From the NCBI GenBank assembly GCA_963732925.1, contig CAVTBJ010000005.1, positions 1-64,000 of the forward strand: a stretch of 64,000 nucleotides of DNA, in the 5' to 3' direction. A model generated the notes under the pieces. That model ran no database searches. It worked only from the letters and a program-made list of their open reading frames with translations, and had not been told where the DNA came from. The stretch comes from DASZRZ01 sp963732925. Lineage in GTDB: Bacteria; Acidobacteriota; Terriglobia; Terriglobales; Acidobacteriaceae. Positions 8,774 through 17,081 of this stretch are shown here, piece after piece. Made by a program: the position numbers and the translations under genes. Numbering within the stretch: the stretch's first letter is position 1; each line of letters opens with the position of its first letter.

Positions 8774-9395
8774 ATGGGCATGTTCGACACCGTCTACTTC
8801 GAGAACCCGATCGCCTGCGTCATCTGCCAGGCTCCGATCATTTCGACCCAGACCAAAGCCTTCGACTGCACTCTCGATAATTATCGTGTCGGCGATTGCA
8901 TTGCGCATGCTGAAGAGATTCGCATCGTGCGCGAAGATTTGCATTGCGATGCGTGTCACGCCTTTAATCAGCAATTCGTCTATCTGGCCGTCTATCGCGG
9001 CATTCTCGTGGACATTGCGACTAGACCTGACGACGGCGGAAGCGCAACTGCGTACCTTCTCTTTCGAGCGGCTAATCCTGTGGCATCACGACCTGTATGC
9101 CAAGCGTATGGATGAGCGGCGCGAGCGGCTGGAAGTGGTACGTTTCCTGCATGAAGTAGCGCAATGGTACGAAGAAGGCTATGACCAGATGTCGCAGGCC
9201 GAACGGGACAAGCACTGGACAATCTTCTTCTCGCAGCGCCCCATTCTGGAGAGTGCCGCCAGTCCGCTTGCGGCCATTCGCATGGCTTTGAATCGCCCCG
9301 GAGAACCACTGGAATTTACTGTCGCGGACGCCGGGGTGTTGGCTGTTTTCGACGAAGCCTTGTTCTCTGTCTGCCATTCTTCCCACTGCGAGTAG
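8774..9395 (+). pseudogene. Unknown protein with two cysteine pairs, frameshifted and cut at the junction
   Basis: No family recognised. The N-terminal 85 residues begin MGMFDTVYF and hold CVICQAPI and CDACHAF, two CxxC pairs that could bind zinc like a small treble clef. A surplus base near 9030 moves the frame; the downstream frame continues with a helical, charged segment (DERRERLEVVRFLHEVAQWYEEGYD). Protein-like sequence fades near 9,300 where the opposite-strand ABC-F gene takes over, so the true C-terminus is missing. It follows fic on the integrated element. Confidence 0.5.
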
Positions 9396-10870
9396 TCAGC
9401 AAAGCTCTCCGCGCCACCCCTGCCATCGAGGCCCAAGACGATTGTGGACACGCGATCAAGCATGTAACGATCGTGGGTCACGAGCACCAGTGATCCGTGA
9501 AACTCCAGCAGACTTTGCTCGAGGATCTCCAGCGTTGGAATGTCGAGGTCGTTGGTGGGCTCGTCCAGCAGGAGAATATCGGCAGGCTGCAGCATCAACT
9601 GCGCGATCAGCACACGCGCTCGTTCTCCCCCCGAGAGCCACTCAATCGGCTGATTCAGTTGCTCTCCGGTGAAAAGGAATTTCGCAGCCCAGGATGCCAC
9701 ATGAACCACCCTGTCCTGATAGATCACCGAGTCTCCGTCAGGAGCCAGCGCCTGGCGCAAAGTCAGGCTTTCATCCAGGCGGCGATTCTGATCGAAATAC
9801 ACGATGCGCAACCGGTCGGCCCGGTGAATTTGCCCATAGCCGGGAGCGATCTCTCCGGCCAGCATACGAAGGAGTGTGGTTTTTCCGCTGCCATTCGGTC
9901 CCACCAGACCAACCCGCATTCCCGCCGATATTGTGAAGTTGAGCTGCTCAAACAGCGTGCGGTCATCGACCTTGCACGCGACATTCTCAAGCTCAATCAA
10001 ACGTTTGGTCTTCCGACCCGTGGCTGAGAAATCAACCTGCGCGGTTGCGGTTCGCATTCTGGCATTCATGCCGGCCAGTTCTCCCATTAGATCGCCGGCT
10101 TTCTGAATGCGGGCTTTGGATTTTCGCGTTCGCGCCTTCGCTCCCCGCCGTAGCCATTCGATTTCGGAATGGACCAGGTTCTCCAATGCCTGCTGGCGAT
10201 TCGACTGCGCCAGGAGGAACTCTTCTTTCTTCTCAAGGAAGGTGCTGTAATTGCCGGGCACACGCAGCAGTCCCTCGGGATACACCTGGTTAAGCTCCAC
10301 CACCTCGCTCGCGACACTTTCGAGAAAATAGCGGTCATGGGTCACGACGACACAAGCGAAGGCGGCCTGCTCCAGCAGAGCTTGCAGCCATTCAATCCCA
10401 GCGAGATCCAGATGATTGGTAGGCTCATCCAGCAGTAAAACATCCGGCGTCTGAACCAGTGCCTCCACAATGGCTAGGCGCTTTTGCCAGCCACCGGACA
10501 GCTTGGATGCTTCGGCTTCAAGATCCTCAAAGCCCGGCCGGCCCAGCGTCTCCGCGAAATGGGCGCCGTCCATGATTTCACTTTGCTTCCGGGCCTTCTC
10601 CACCACCGAGCGAACCGTTTCTCCCGGCGGGAACTCCGACTCCTGCGCCACATAGCTAAAGCGCAGACGTTTTCGGGTGACGAGTTCACCGCTGTCCGGC
10701 TCATCCATTCCTGCCAGCAGGCGGAGCAGGGTGGATTTGCCGGAACCATTCGGCCCAATCAGTCCAATCCGATCCTCTTCCGAAACGGTGAAAGAAATCC
10801 CCTGAAAAAGAGGCTTCGCTCCAAACGCCTTCGAGATGTTCTGCGCATTGATGATCGGGAACAAGGACAC
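9179..10870 (-). CDS. ABC-F family ATPase, C-terminus replaced at junction
   Basis: A soluble twin-ATPase of the Uup/EttA group that acts on ribosomes. The first cassette has Walker A GPNGSGKS at 39-46, signature LSGGWQKR at about 123-130 and DEPTNHLDL; the charged inter-domain linker with RRGAKARTRKSKAR follows; the second cassette has GPNGSGKTT, LSGGERARV and LLLDEPTNDLD. Recognisable sequence stops after WEEWQTEN. The last 40 or so residues (to the stop at 9179) read antisense through the unknown gene of the left segment, so the natural C-terminal arm is lost. GTG start. It lies third behind the HPF-sigma and release-factor-like genes. Confidence 0.85.
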   Translation of the reverse strand: MSLFPIINAQNISKAFGAKPLFQGISFTVSEEDRIGLIGPNGSGKSTLLRLLAGMDEPDSGELVTRKRLRFSYVAQESEFPPGETVRSVVEKARKQSEIMDGAHFAETLGRPGFEDLEAEASKLSGGWQKRLAIVEALVQTPDVLLLDEPTNHLDLAGIEWLQALLEQAAFACVVVTHDRYFLESVASEVVELNQVYPEGLLRVPGNYSTFLEKKEEFLLAQSNRQQALENLVHSEIEWLRRGAKARTRKSKARIQKAGDLMGELAGMNARMRTATAQVDFSATGRKTKRLIELENVACKVDDRTLFEQLNFTISAGMRVGLVGPNGSGKTTLLRMLAGEIAPGYGQIHRADRLRIVYFDQNRRLDESLTLRQALAPDGDSVIYQDRVVHVASWAAKFLFTGEQLNQPIEWLSGGERARVLIAQLMLQPADILLLDEPTNDLDIPTLEILEQSLLEFHGSLVLVTHDRYMLDRVSTIVLGLDGRGGAESFADYSQWEEWQTENKASSKTANTPASATVNSSGSPGRFKAMRMAASGLAALSRMGRCEKKIVQCLSRSACDIWS

Positions 10871-10989
10871 ATCTCCCAGGGATTTCTCTTTGAGACTATC
10901 AGGAAAGGGAGAAACGACTCCTGCTGGATCGGAAAGCCTTCCTTGCCCCCGGGAGGCCTTTCCGTGGATTCGAAGGCCTTCAGTAGCAA

Positions 10990-12162
10990 TTACCCCGCCT
11001 TCCGCTCCTCCGTGTTCTGGTCGGCGCGGAAGCGCAGCCGCGCAGCGATGCCGTCATAGCGTGAAAGTTCCGCCACTTCCGGCTCCTCTTTGACGTAGAC
11101 CACTTCGACGCCGTTCAGCACCGCTCGCGCCAGCACCGCATCAGAGATGTCCTCCAACTCCGACGTCCGATGCCCGCAAAGCGGACACTGCTCCGGCACC
11201 CCCGCATCCAGGTGGCCGCAGTTGGGACACTGTGCTCCCGCGGCATTGAATTTCTCCGACAGCAGCAGGGTCTGCGCTTCCCCGGTTTCCAGCGCCTGAA
11301 GCACGCGCTTGAGTCCTAGCGCTCCCCGGCCGTCACGGCTGAACTCGGCGATCACCCCCCGCACCAGATCTCTCCTCCGCGCAGCCGACCGTTCCGCCGT
11401 GAGCTGGTCCACCTGCTTGCGAATTTCGTCGGCAGTGACGCCCGCGGGGTCGGCATGGCAGTGACCTGCCAGCCGCTGCTGAACGTAAGGATGCAGTTGA
11501 GCCTCGATCTCCGGCCGGATTTCCTCCCGGCATCCGATCCAGAAGCGCTCATATCCACTCTCCTGCAGCTCGCGCAGGCGCTCGCCTATCTGCTTGAAGA
11601 ACTGCATGGCTTCGTGATCGACGTGGCGTTCGGCGTGGCCCGCGTCGTATCCGCCCCAGCCGTCGCTACGCCCGCGCCGGGGTAGCTCGCTGGAAAAGTG
11701 TTCCGTCTCTTTGACTTCGTCCAGCCACAGTTCGAAGATGCGCGCCATGCTGCGGTCCGCCACCAGTATGCAAGTGCGCGCCAGAGCATCCCCGATCGCG
11801 GCCAGCGGCTTGAGATGAAAACGCCGGTTCACGAACAGCCGCGTCTCCGGCAGCCGCGGAGGCAGATCGAATTCCCGCCAGAGATTCTGCCCGCTGCAGG
11901 CGAAGACCGCCTTGCCGCGCGCGTGATTGCCGTGCAGGCGCTCGGCCATGGCGGCAATACGCTCCAGATCCTCGCGGGTGTGGCCGTTGCGCCCCGTCTT
12001 CTCGGCGGCGCGAAGGGCTTCGCGCACCAAGTCCTTCACCAGGATGGCTTCTTCGCGGTGTGATTTGTTCTGCGGAGTCCGCGGCTGAAAGTAAAAACTG
12101 ATGGCACAACCTTCGGACGATTCAAAGTTTGCCAGGTCGCGAATGTTTTCGCGCGTGATCAT
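10990..12162 (-). CDS. Bacterial archaeo-eukaryotic release-factor-like protein (baeRF)
   Basis: A 390-residue protein resembling the eRF1/Pelota fold found in bacteria (baeRF group, probably family 10). The middle domain begins with CILVADRSMARIFELWLDEV; the C-terminal domain is eL30e-like with a zinc ribbon (CPNCGHL, then CPLCGHR) and the typical VEVVYV strand. No GGQ motif is visible; the equivalent stretch reads GWGGYDAG, so peptide-release activity is doubtful. ATG at 12162 follows a GGGGGG-type site. It lies 31 bp after the HPF-sigma gene. A role in rescue or hibernation of ribosomes is inferred from family and context only. Confidence 0.75.
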   Translation of the reverse strand: MITRENIRDLANFESSEGCAISFYFQPRTPQNKSHREEAILVKDLVREALRAAEKTGRNGHTREDLERIAAMAERLHGNHARGKAVFACSGQNLWREFDLPPRLPETRLFVNRRFHLKPLAAIGDALARTCILVADRSMARIFELWLDEVKETEHFSSELPRRGRSDGWGGYDAGHAERHVDHEAMQFFKQIGERLRELQESGYERFWIGCREEIRPEIEAQLHPYVQQRLAGHCHADPAGVTADEIRKQVDQLTAERSAARRRDLVRGVIAEFSRDGRGALGLKRVLQALETGEAQTLLLSEKFNAAGAQCPNCGHLDAGVPEQCPLCGHRTSELEDISDAVLARAVLNGVEVVYVKEEPEVAELSRYDGIAARLRFRADQNTEERKAG

Positions 12163-12193
12163 GAGCAGCCCCCCTGAGCAGATGGAGTACGAG

Positions 12194-13237
12194 TCAGGCA
12201 ATCTTGCTGTGCTTCAGCAGTTTTTCCTTAAACTCGTCGGGCACAGCCAACGCTTTCTGAAGGTGCTCGCGGGCCCGCAGGATGGAGTGCCGCACCTGCT
12301 CCACCGGGCGGTCGCTGATGGCGGCAATTTCTTTCAAGGTAAACCCCTCGACAGCGAACAGCAAAAAGGACTCGCGATCGTCGCGGGAAGCGCTCATAAG
12401 AGCCAGTTCGACCAGGTTGATCATCTCCTCGGAGGCAGCGGAGGCTTCCGGCGTGGCTACGCGAGTGTCCGCGATCACATCCTGGTTCGGAATTCCCTGG
12501 TTGCGGTGGCGAAACTCGGTCTCCTGGTCGTACTCACCTTCACGAGCCGGCTGCAGGCCCCCCTCGCTCAGAGGGACCATGGAGCCGGGTTCGTCCCCGC
12601 GATGAGCAAGCTCTGCGATCGAGCGAATCGACAAGCGGTACAGCCAGGGCTCAAGCGCCAGCAGCTCCGGTTTTTCGGCGCCGTCGCCGAGAGCATTGGC
12701 AATGGCTTCATCAATGACCTCTTCGGCGCTCAACTGCTCCGGCCGGAGTTCATCCAGGTTCTCGCGGTAGCGGAGCTCGCGTTCGACAAAGCGCTTCAGG
12801 CGCGGAAGGTTGGCATTGATGTACTCGCCGATATCGGCATCGGAGACGGTTTGCGGCTGGACGGCGGCAATCGTTTCCTCGAAGGGCACCTGCGGCTGGG
12901 AGCGCGTACGTCCCACCCGCCGCCGCGGCCACTTGTACTCGCTTCGGAGCTGGCCCTTGTGCTTAAGGATCTGCTCCAGGAGATCGTCAAACACGGCGCG
13001 AATCACGCTGGAGTAGTTGGGACCATGCTCACGCGCGGCCAGGTCCCCCGAGGGGAGCTTCAGATCCAGGGAAACAACAAACCCCTCACGCGCGCTGTTC
13101 TCCTCGATCACGCCGCGCAAATGCACCAGCTCAGGACGGAATACCTGCAACCGCTTGTCCAGCTTCCTGGTCTGGTGCGCAATTTCGTTTTCAATACTGG
13201 GATTCTTGGGAACTTTGTAGCTGATGTGGACATTCAT
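12194..13237 (-). CDS. HPF/RaiA ribosome-hibernation domain fused to a sigma-70-like domain
   Basis: 347 residues. Residues 1-98 fit the HPF/RaiA (S30AE) fold: MNVHISYKVPKNPS, KLDKRLQVFRPELVHL, VSLDLKLPSGDLAA, and the closing helix FDDLLEQILKHKGQLR. After a basic linker, residues 130-220 look like sigma region 2 and residues 265-335 like region 4, with the helix-turn-helix FTLKEIAAISDRPVEQVRHSILRAREH. It could bind ribosomes and RNA polymerase or DNA. ATG at 13237. It heads the minus-strand set HPF-sigma, baeRF, ABC-F, all tied to ribosomes. No core-binding test is possible from sequence alone. Confidence 0.8.
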   Translation of the reverse strand: MNVHISYKVPKNPSIENEIAHQTRKLDKRLQVFRPELVHLRGVIEENSAREGFVVSLDLKLPSGDLAAREHGPNYSSVIRAVFDDLLEQILKHKGQLRSEYKWPRRRVGRTRSQPQVPFEETIAAVQPQTVSDADIGEYINANLPRLKRFVERELRYRENLDELRPEQLSAEEVIDEAIANALGDGAEKPELLALEPWLYRLSIRSIAELAHRGDEPGSMVPLSEGGLQPAREGEYDQETEFRHRNQGIPNQDVIADTRVATPEASAASEEMINLVELALMSASRDDRESFLLFAVEGFTLKEIAAISDRPVEQVRHSILRAREHLQKALAVPDEFKEKLLKHSKIA

Positions 13238-13400
13238 GCGGAGCCTCGGAGAGACGAAAGAAGAATCCGCCCACCACGGAACGAGGGAATTTTACACCTG
13301 TCCTACTAGAAGCAAGGAGGAATCGGGAAGTTGCTTTTCCTTAGAAAGATACAGAGAAGAGCCGGAGTTCCGAATAGGGAGTCTCCACGGCCGGGCAGAA

Positions 13401-14526
13401 TCAGACGGCCACGATCACCGAGGTCTCCGTGCGGGTGACCGGGCGATAGAGGGTGTCGCGCTCGACCGGCTCGCGTCCGGCTTCGCGGATGAGGCGCATC
13501 AACTCCTGGCGGCGCAGGCCCTGGGGAGTCGTCGCGCCGGCGTCGTGATAGATCTTCTCCTCCACCACCGTTCCGTCCAGATCGTCGGCTCCGAAACGCT
13601 GCGCGATCTGCGCGATCTTGGTTCCCAGCATCTGCCAGTAGGCTTTGATGTGCGCGAAGTTCGTCGAGCACCAGACGCGATACGGCGATATTGCGGATAT
13701 CGGCGAAGCCGGTCGTGGTGTCAAGGTGCCGCAATGGCGTGTTGGCGGGATGAAACGCCAGCGGAATGAAGGTCTGAAAACCGCCGGTGTCATCCTGGAG
13801 AGCGCGCAATTTCAACAGGTGGTCCACGCGGTCTTCGTCATTCTCAATATGGCCGTAGAGCATGGTGGCGTTGGTGCGCAGGCCGATCTGGTGGGCCACG
13901 CGGGCGGTCTCCAGCCATTGGCTGCCGTCAATCTTGTGATCGCAGATAATGTGGCGCACGCGCTCGGTAAAAATCTCCGCTCCACCACCGGGCATGGACT
14001 CCACCCCGGCTTCCTTCAGCTTCACAAGCGTGTCGCGGATGCTCAGCTTGGCGATCTTGGCCAGAAAGGCAATCTCCACCATGGTGAACGCCTTCAGGTG
14101 CACCTGCGGGAATCGCTGCTTCAGTCCGGAGATGAGCTCCAGGAAGTACTCGAAAGGCAGATCGGGATGCAGGCCTCCGACAATGTGGAACTCGGTCACG
14201 GCTTCGGAGTAGCCGGAAGCGGCGGTCTGCCAGACCTCCTCCAGCGCCATGGTGTAGGAGCCGGGCCCGTCTTTCTTGCGGCCAAAGGCGCAGAGGCGGC
14301 AGGCGGCTACGCAGACATTCGTGGGATTGATGTGCCGGTTGACGTTGAAGTAAGTCACGTCCCCATGCATGCGCTCGCGCACATGATTCGCCAGCCAGCC
14401 AACGGCCAGGATGTCGGGAGAACCGTAAAGGGCCAGTGCGTCATCGCCGTCGAGGCGCTCTCCGGCCAGGACTTTGTCGGCAATGGGGCGGAGGCGAGGG
14501 TCGTCCGCCTGGAAGGGTTTGTTCAT
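13401..14526 (-). pseudogene. mqnE: Aminofutalosine synthase, split by one frameshift
   Basis: A radical-SAM enzyme that adds the SAM-derived adenosyl radical to 3-[(1-carboxyvinyl)oxy]benzoate in futalosine-route menaquinone synthesis. It has the cluster motif CVAACRLC (Cx3Cx2C), the family block GGLHPDLPFEYFLEL and ESMPGGGAEIF. The frame breaks near 13661; removal of one surplus base restores VLDNFAHIKAYWQMLGTK and the correct C-terminus ending at 13401. Starts at 14526 (ATG) or 14553 are both possible. Menaquinone is essential in this group, so a sequence error is the better explanation. It sits beside mqnP. Confidence 0.88.
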
Positions 14527-14638
14527 GGGCTCTGGCTGGGCAGGCACAGGCATCACTCACGATGATACAGCAGGAGAGGACAGTTCGAGAATCCACCCCT
14601 GATCTCATGGACACTGTATGGAACTGCCGAGCCGTCGT

Positions 14639-15499
14639 TTAGTGGACGAGCAAATCCGCCGCCACAAACACGAAGAAAACCACGGAGATCACACCGTTCA
14701 TGGTGAAGAAGGCGGCATTCAGCTTGCTGAGGTCGTCGGCGTGTACCAGGGAGTGTTCATAGGCGAGAAGGATCGCCACCACGAGCACTCCGATAGCAGC
14801 CAGCGCACCCAGCTGAAACGCGTAAATGAGCGCAACCAGCAGAGCCAGCATAATCAGGTGAAAGCTGCGGGCGATCCACAGAGCGTTGCGGATGCCAACG
14901 AACCTCGGGAGCGAGTGCAGGCCGGACTGGCGGTCGAAGTCGTAGTCCTGGCAGGCATAGAGCACGTCGAATCCCGCGACCCAAAATGTCACGGCGGCGG
15001 TGAGCAGCAGAATGCGCGGGTCGAGCGAGGCGCGAATGGCGATCCAGGCTGCCGTGGGCGCGATTCCCAAGGCAAAACCCAAAACCAGGTGCGACCAGCG
15101 GGTAAAGCGCTTGGTGAAGGAATAGAGCAGCACAATGGCCAGCGCCACCGGGGAAAGATACAGCGTCAGGCGATTTAACTGCGATGCCGCCAGCACAAAC
15201 ACCGCGCAGGAGATCACGACGAAACTGTAGACGAACTGCCGTGAAAGCAGCCCGGCGGGCAGGGCGCGGGTGCGGGTACGGGGATTTCCGGCATCGATGG
15301 CGGCGTCGGCGACGCGGTTGAATGCCATGGCAGCCGAGCGGGCGGAAACCATGGCTACTACGATCCAGCCCAGCTTTGCGGCCGGGGGCAGACCTCCAGC
15401 GGCCAGCATGGCTCCGGAAAGGGCGAAGGGGAGCGCAAAAACGGAATGCTCCCACTTGATCATCTCCAGCGTGACCGCAATGTTCTTCAGCAGGGGCAC
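14639..15499 (-). CDS. mqnP: UbiA-family prenyltransferase of the futalosine pathway
   Basis: 286 residues, eight to nine hydrophobic helices. The two aspartate-rich prenyl-diphosphate sites are NRVADAAID (about 61-69) and YACQDYDFD (about 181-189). UbiA members next to mqnE in futalosine organisms (MqnP) prenylate the naphthoate precursor at the membrane. It is upstream of mqnE on the same strand with a gap of about 110 bp. A 4-hydroxybenzoate prenyltransferase label would be the generic alternative. Confidence 0.85.
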   Translation of the reverse strand: MPLLKNIAVTLEMIKWEHSVFALPFALSGAMLAAGGLPPAAKLGWIVVAMVSARSAAMAFNRVADAAIDAGNPRTRTRALPAGLLSRQFVYSFVVISCAVFVLAASQLNRLTLYLSPVALAIVLLYSFTKRFTRWSHLVLGFALGIAPTAAWIAIRASLDPRILLLTAAVTFWVAGFDVLYACQDYDFDRQSGLHSLPRFVGIRNALWIARSFHLIMLALLVALIYAFQLGALAAIGVLVVAILLAYEHSLVHADDLSKLNAAFFTMNGVISVVFFVFVAADLLVH

Positions 15500-15576
15500 G
15501 GAAACATTGTACTTGCCCGCTTGTCGGCGCCGGCCGCCGGTTTCGGGCGGGCCTCCATGTTAGATTGGATTTCTCG

Positions 15577-16311
15577 ATGGTTGACATTCACAGCCACATC
15601 CTTCCGGAGGTCGATGACGGCGCTCGCTCCTGGGAGATGGCCATTCAGATGTGCCAGATGGCCGCGCATGACGGCATCGAGCACATGGTGGCAACTCCCC
15701 ACGCCAACCACGAATACCCTTATAGCCGTCAGCAGTTCTCTTCCCTGCTGGATGAGCTAGGCACGAAGATCGAGCCCAGAATTGGATTAACCCTGGGTTG
15801 TGATTTTCATTTTTCTTTTGAGAATCTCGAGGCTCTGGTCCGCCACCCGGAGAGCTACACCGTCGGAAAAACGCCCTATCTGCTGGTGGAGTTCAGTGAC
15901 TTCGCCATCCCGACCGGGGTCTCCAGCAAGCTGCAGGAACTGATGGACTGGGGACTTCGCCCCATCGTGACCCACCCGGAGCGGAATCCGCTGCTGCAGC
16001 AAACACCCGAACGGGTGCTGCGCTGGGTGGAGCACGGATGCATCCTGCAGTTGACCGCTTCCGCGTTCACGGGGCGGTGGGGCAAACGCGCCAGGGCCAT
16101 GGCAGAGTGGTTGCTGCGCAGAGATGCCGCGCACGTGCTGGCTACGGACGCACACAGCCTTAACAGCCGGCCTCCAATTCTCTCCACGGGACGCGATGCA
16201 GTCGCCGGTCTATGCGGTCAAGAGCTGGCGGATGTCCTGGTCGGCGGGAATCCCAAAGCAATTGTGGAGGGCAAGCCGCTGCCCTATTTGCCGGCGCCCA
16301 AGAAGGCATGA
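15577..16311 (+). CDS. PHP-family tyrosine-protein phosphatase, CpsB/YwqE type
   Basis: 244 residues with the metal-binding PHP motifs: DIHSHILPEVDDGA at the N-terminus, ATPHAN, the conserved VEFSDFAIP, THPERN and ATDAHS near the C-terminus. Relatives remove phosphate from tyrosine kinases that control capsule or exopolysaccharide export. No polysaccharide genes lie next to it here. ATG at 15577 was preferred to an in-frame TTG at 15565. It is divergent from mqnP. Confidence 0.85.
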   Translation: MVDIHSHILPEVDDGARSWEMAIQMCQMAAHDGIEHMVATPHANHEYPYSRQQFSSLLDELGTKIEPRIGLTLGCDFHFSFENLEALVRHPESYTVGKTPYLLVEFSDFAIPTGVSSKLQELMDWGLRPIVTHPERNPLLQQTPERVLRWVEHGCILQLTASAFTGRWGKRARAMAEWLLRRDAAHVLATDAHSLNSRPPILSTGRDAVAGLCGQELADVLVGGNPKAIVEGKPLPYLPAPKKA

Positions 16312-16387
16312 CAGACAATGAAAGCAGGATAGAGGCGCGAACCTGGGCAGGAGAGGCGTCTGCCCCCGCGCGTTTTTCGTGTGGCGT

Positions 16388-16858
16388 CTAGTCCTGGCCC
16401 CCCCGGGGCTGAGGCTGCAGACTGGACTGCAGGGATTCAGGATTAATCACGGAAGTCCGGTCCGGGCCCAGACCTAACTTAATCAGAGCGCGAGCGTCGG
16501 GAACAACCTTCGACTGCCAGCCATTATCCGCCTGATAGCGGGCCATCGCCGCCTCGGAATCCGCTCCCCACACGCCGTCGGCTTCCCCCTTGAGATACTT
16601 TTCCCGGATGAGCGCTTCTTGAATCTCACGGGCGCGGGCGGCCTGTATGCCATGCTGGCCGCGGTGGCGCCAGGAATTCCTGGAACTGCGATGCCTGCGG
16701 GTTTTCCGCGCACTCCTTTTTGTGCTCGACGAATGCTTTCTGGCCACCGTGCGCGTGCTGCTGGCGGGAGCGGCGAAGGCGGAAACCGAGAGCACCCAAG
16801 CCATGGAGACCGCGAGCAGGAGAGTCACTAATTTTGAGTTTCGGATAAGGAAGCTCAA
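16388..16858 (-). CDS. Secreted protein with peptidoglycan-binding-like domain
   Basis: 156 residues. A signal peptide (LVTLLLAVSMAWVLSVSAFA) is followed by a strongly basic Ser/Arg/His-rich stretch (about 33-70), then a PG_binding_1-like repeat (IQEALIREKYLKGEADGVWG and SEAAMARYQADNGW). The domain probably holds the protein to the cell wall. The likely start is TTG at 16858, about 6 bp after a GAGGTG site; no ATG gives a complete signal peptide. No catalytic domain is visible. Confidence 0.7.
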   Translation of the reverse strand: MSFLIRNSKLVTLLLAVSMAWVLSVSAFAAPASSTRTVARKHSSSTKRSARKTRRHRSSRNSWRHRGQHGIQAARAREIQEALIREKYLKGEADGVWGADSEAAMARYQADNGWQSKVVPDARALIKLGLGPDRTSVINPESLQSSLQPQPRGGQD

Positions 16859-17081
16859 ACATCACCTCAGTAGCTCAGTGCTAAACCAATCCCGGAAGAG
16901 TACCCATCCGGAACAAAAAAACAAAGAATAAAGTACCGGCTCGCGGCCCGGAATTGAGCTGAATCCCGCGCCGCCAGCAAGAGTAATTTTCTCCTATTCA
17001 GATCGGAACCGCCATGATTAAGGCTGCCCGGCAGCGACTCCAAGTTCTAGAACTTAAGTTACCGCCGGGCAAGGCTGCAGC

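Noticed and set aside
12101..13309. 402-codon open frame on the plus strand opposite the HPF-sigma gene
   Set aside because: Antisense shadow; the minus-strand frame has clear domains and this one has none.
17042..17055. Perfect 14-bp palindrome AAGTTCTAGAACTT after htrA
   Set aside because: Isolated palindrome behind a gene end with no start nearby; may be part of a terminator-like structure, no clear role.
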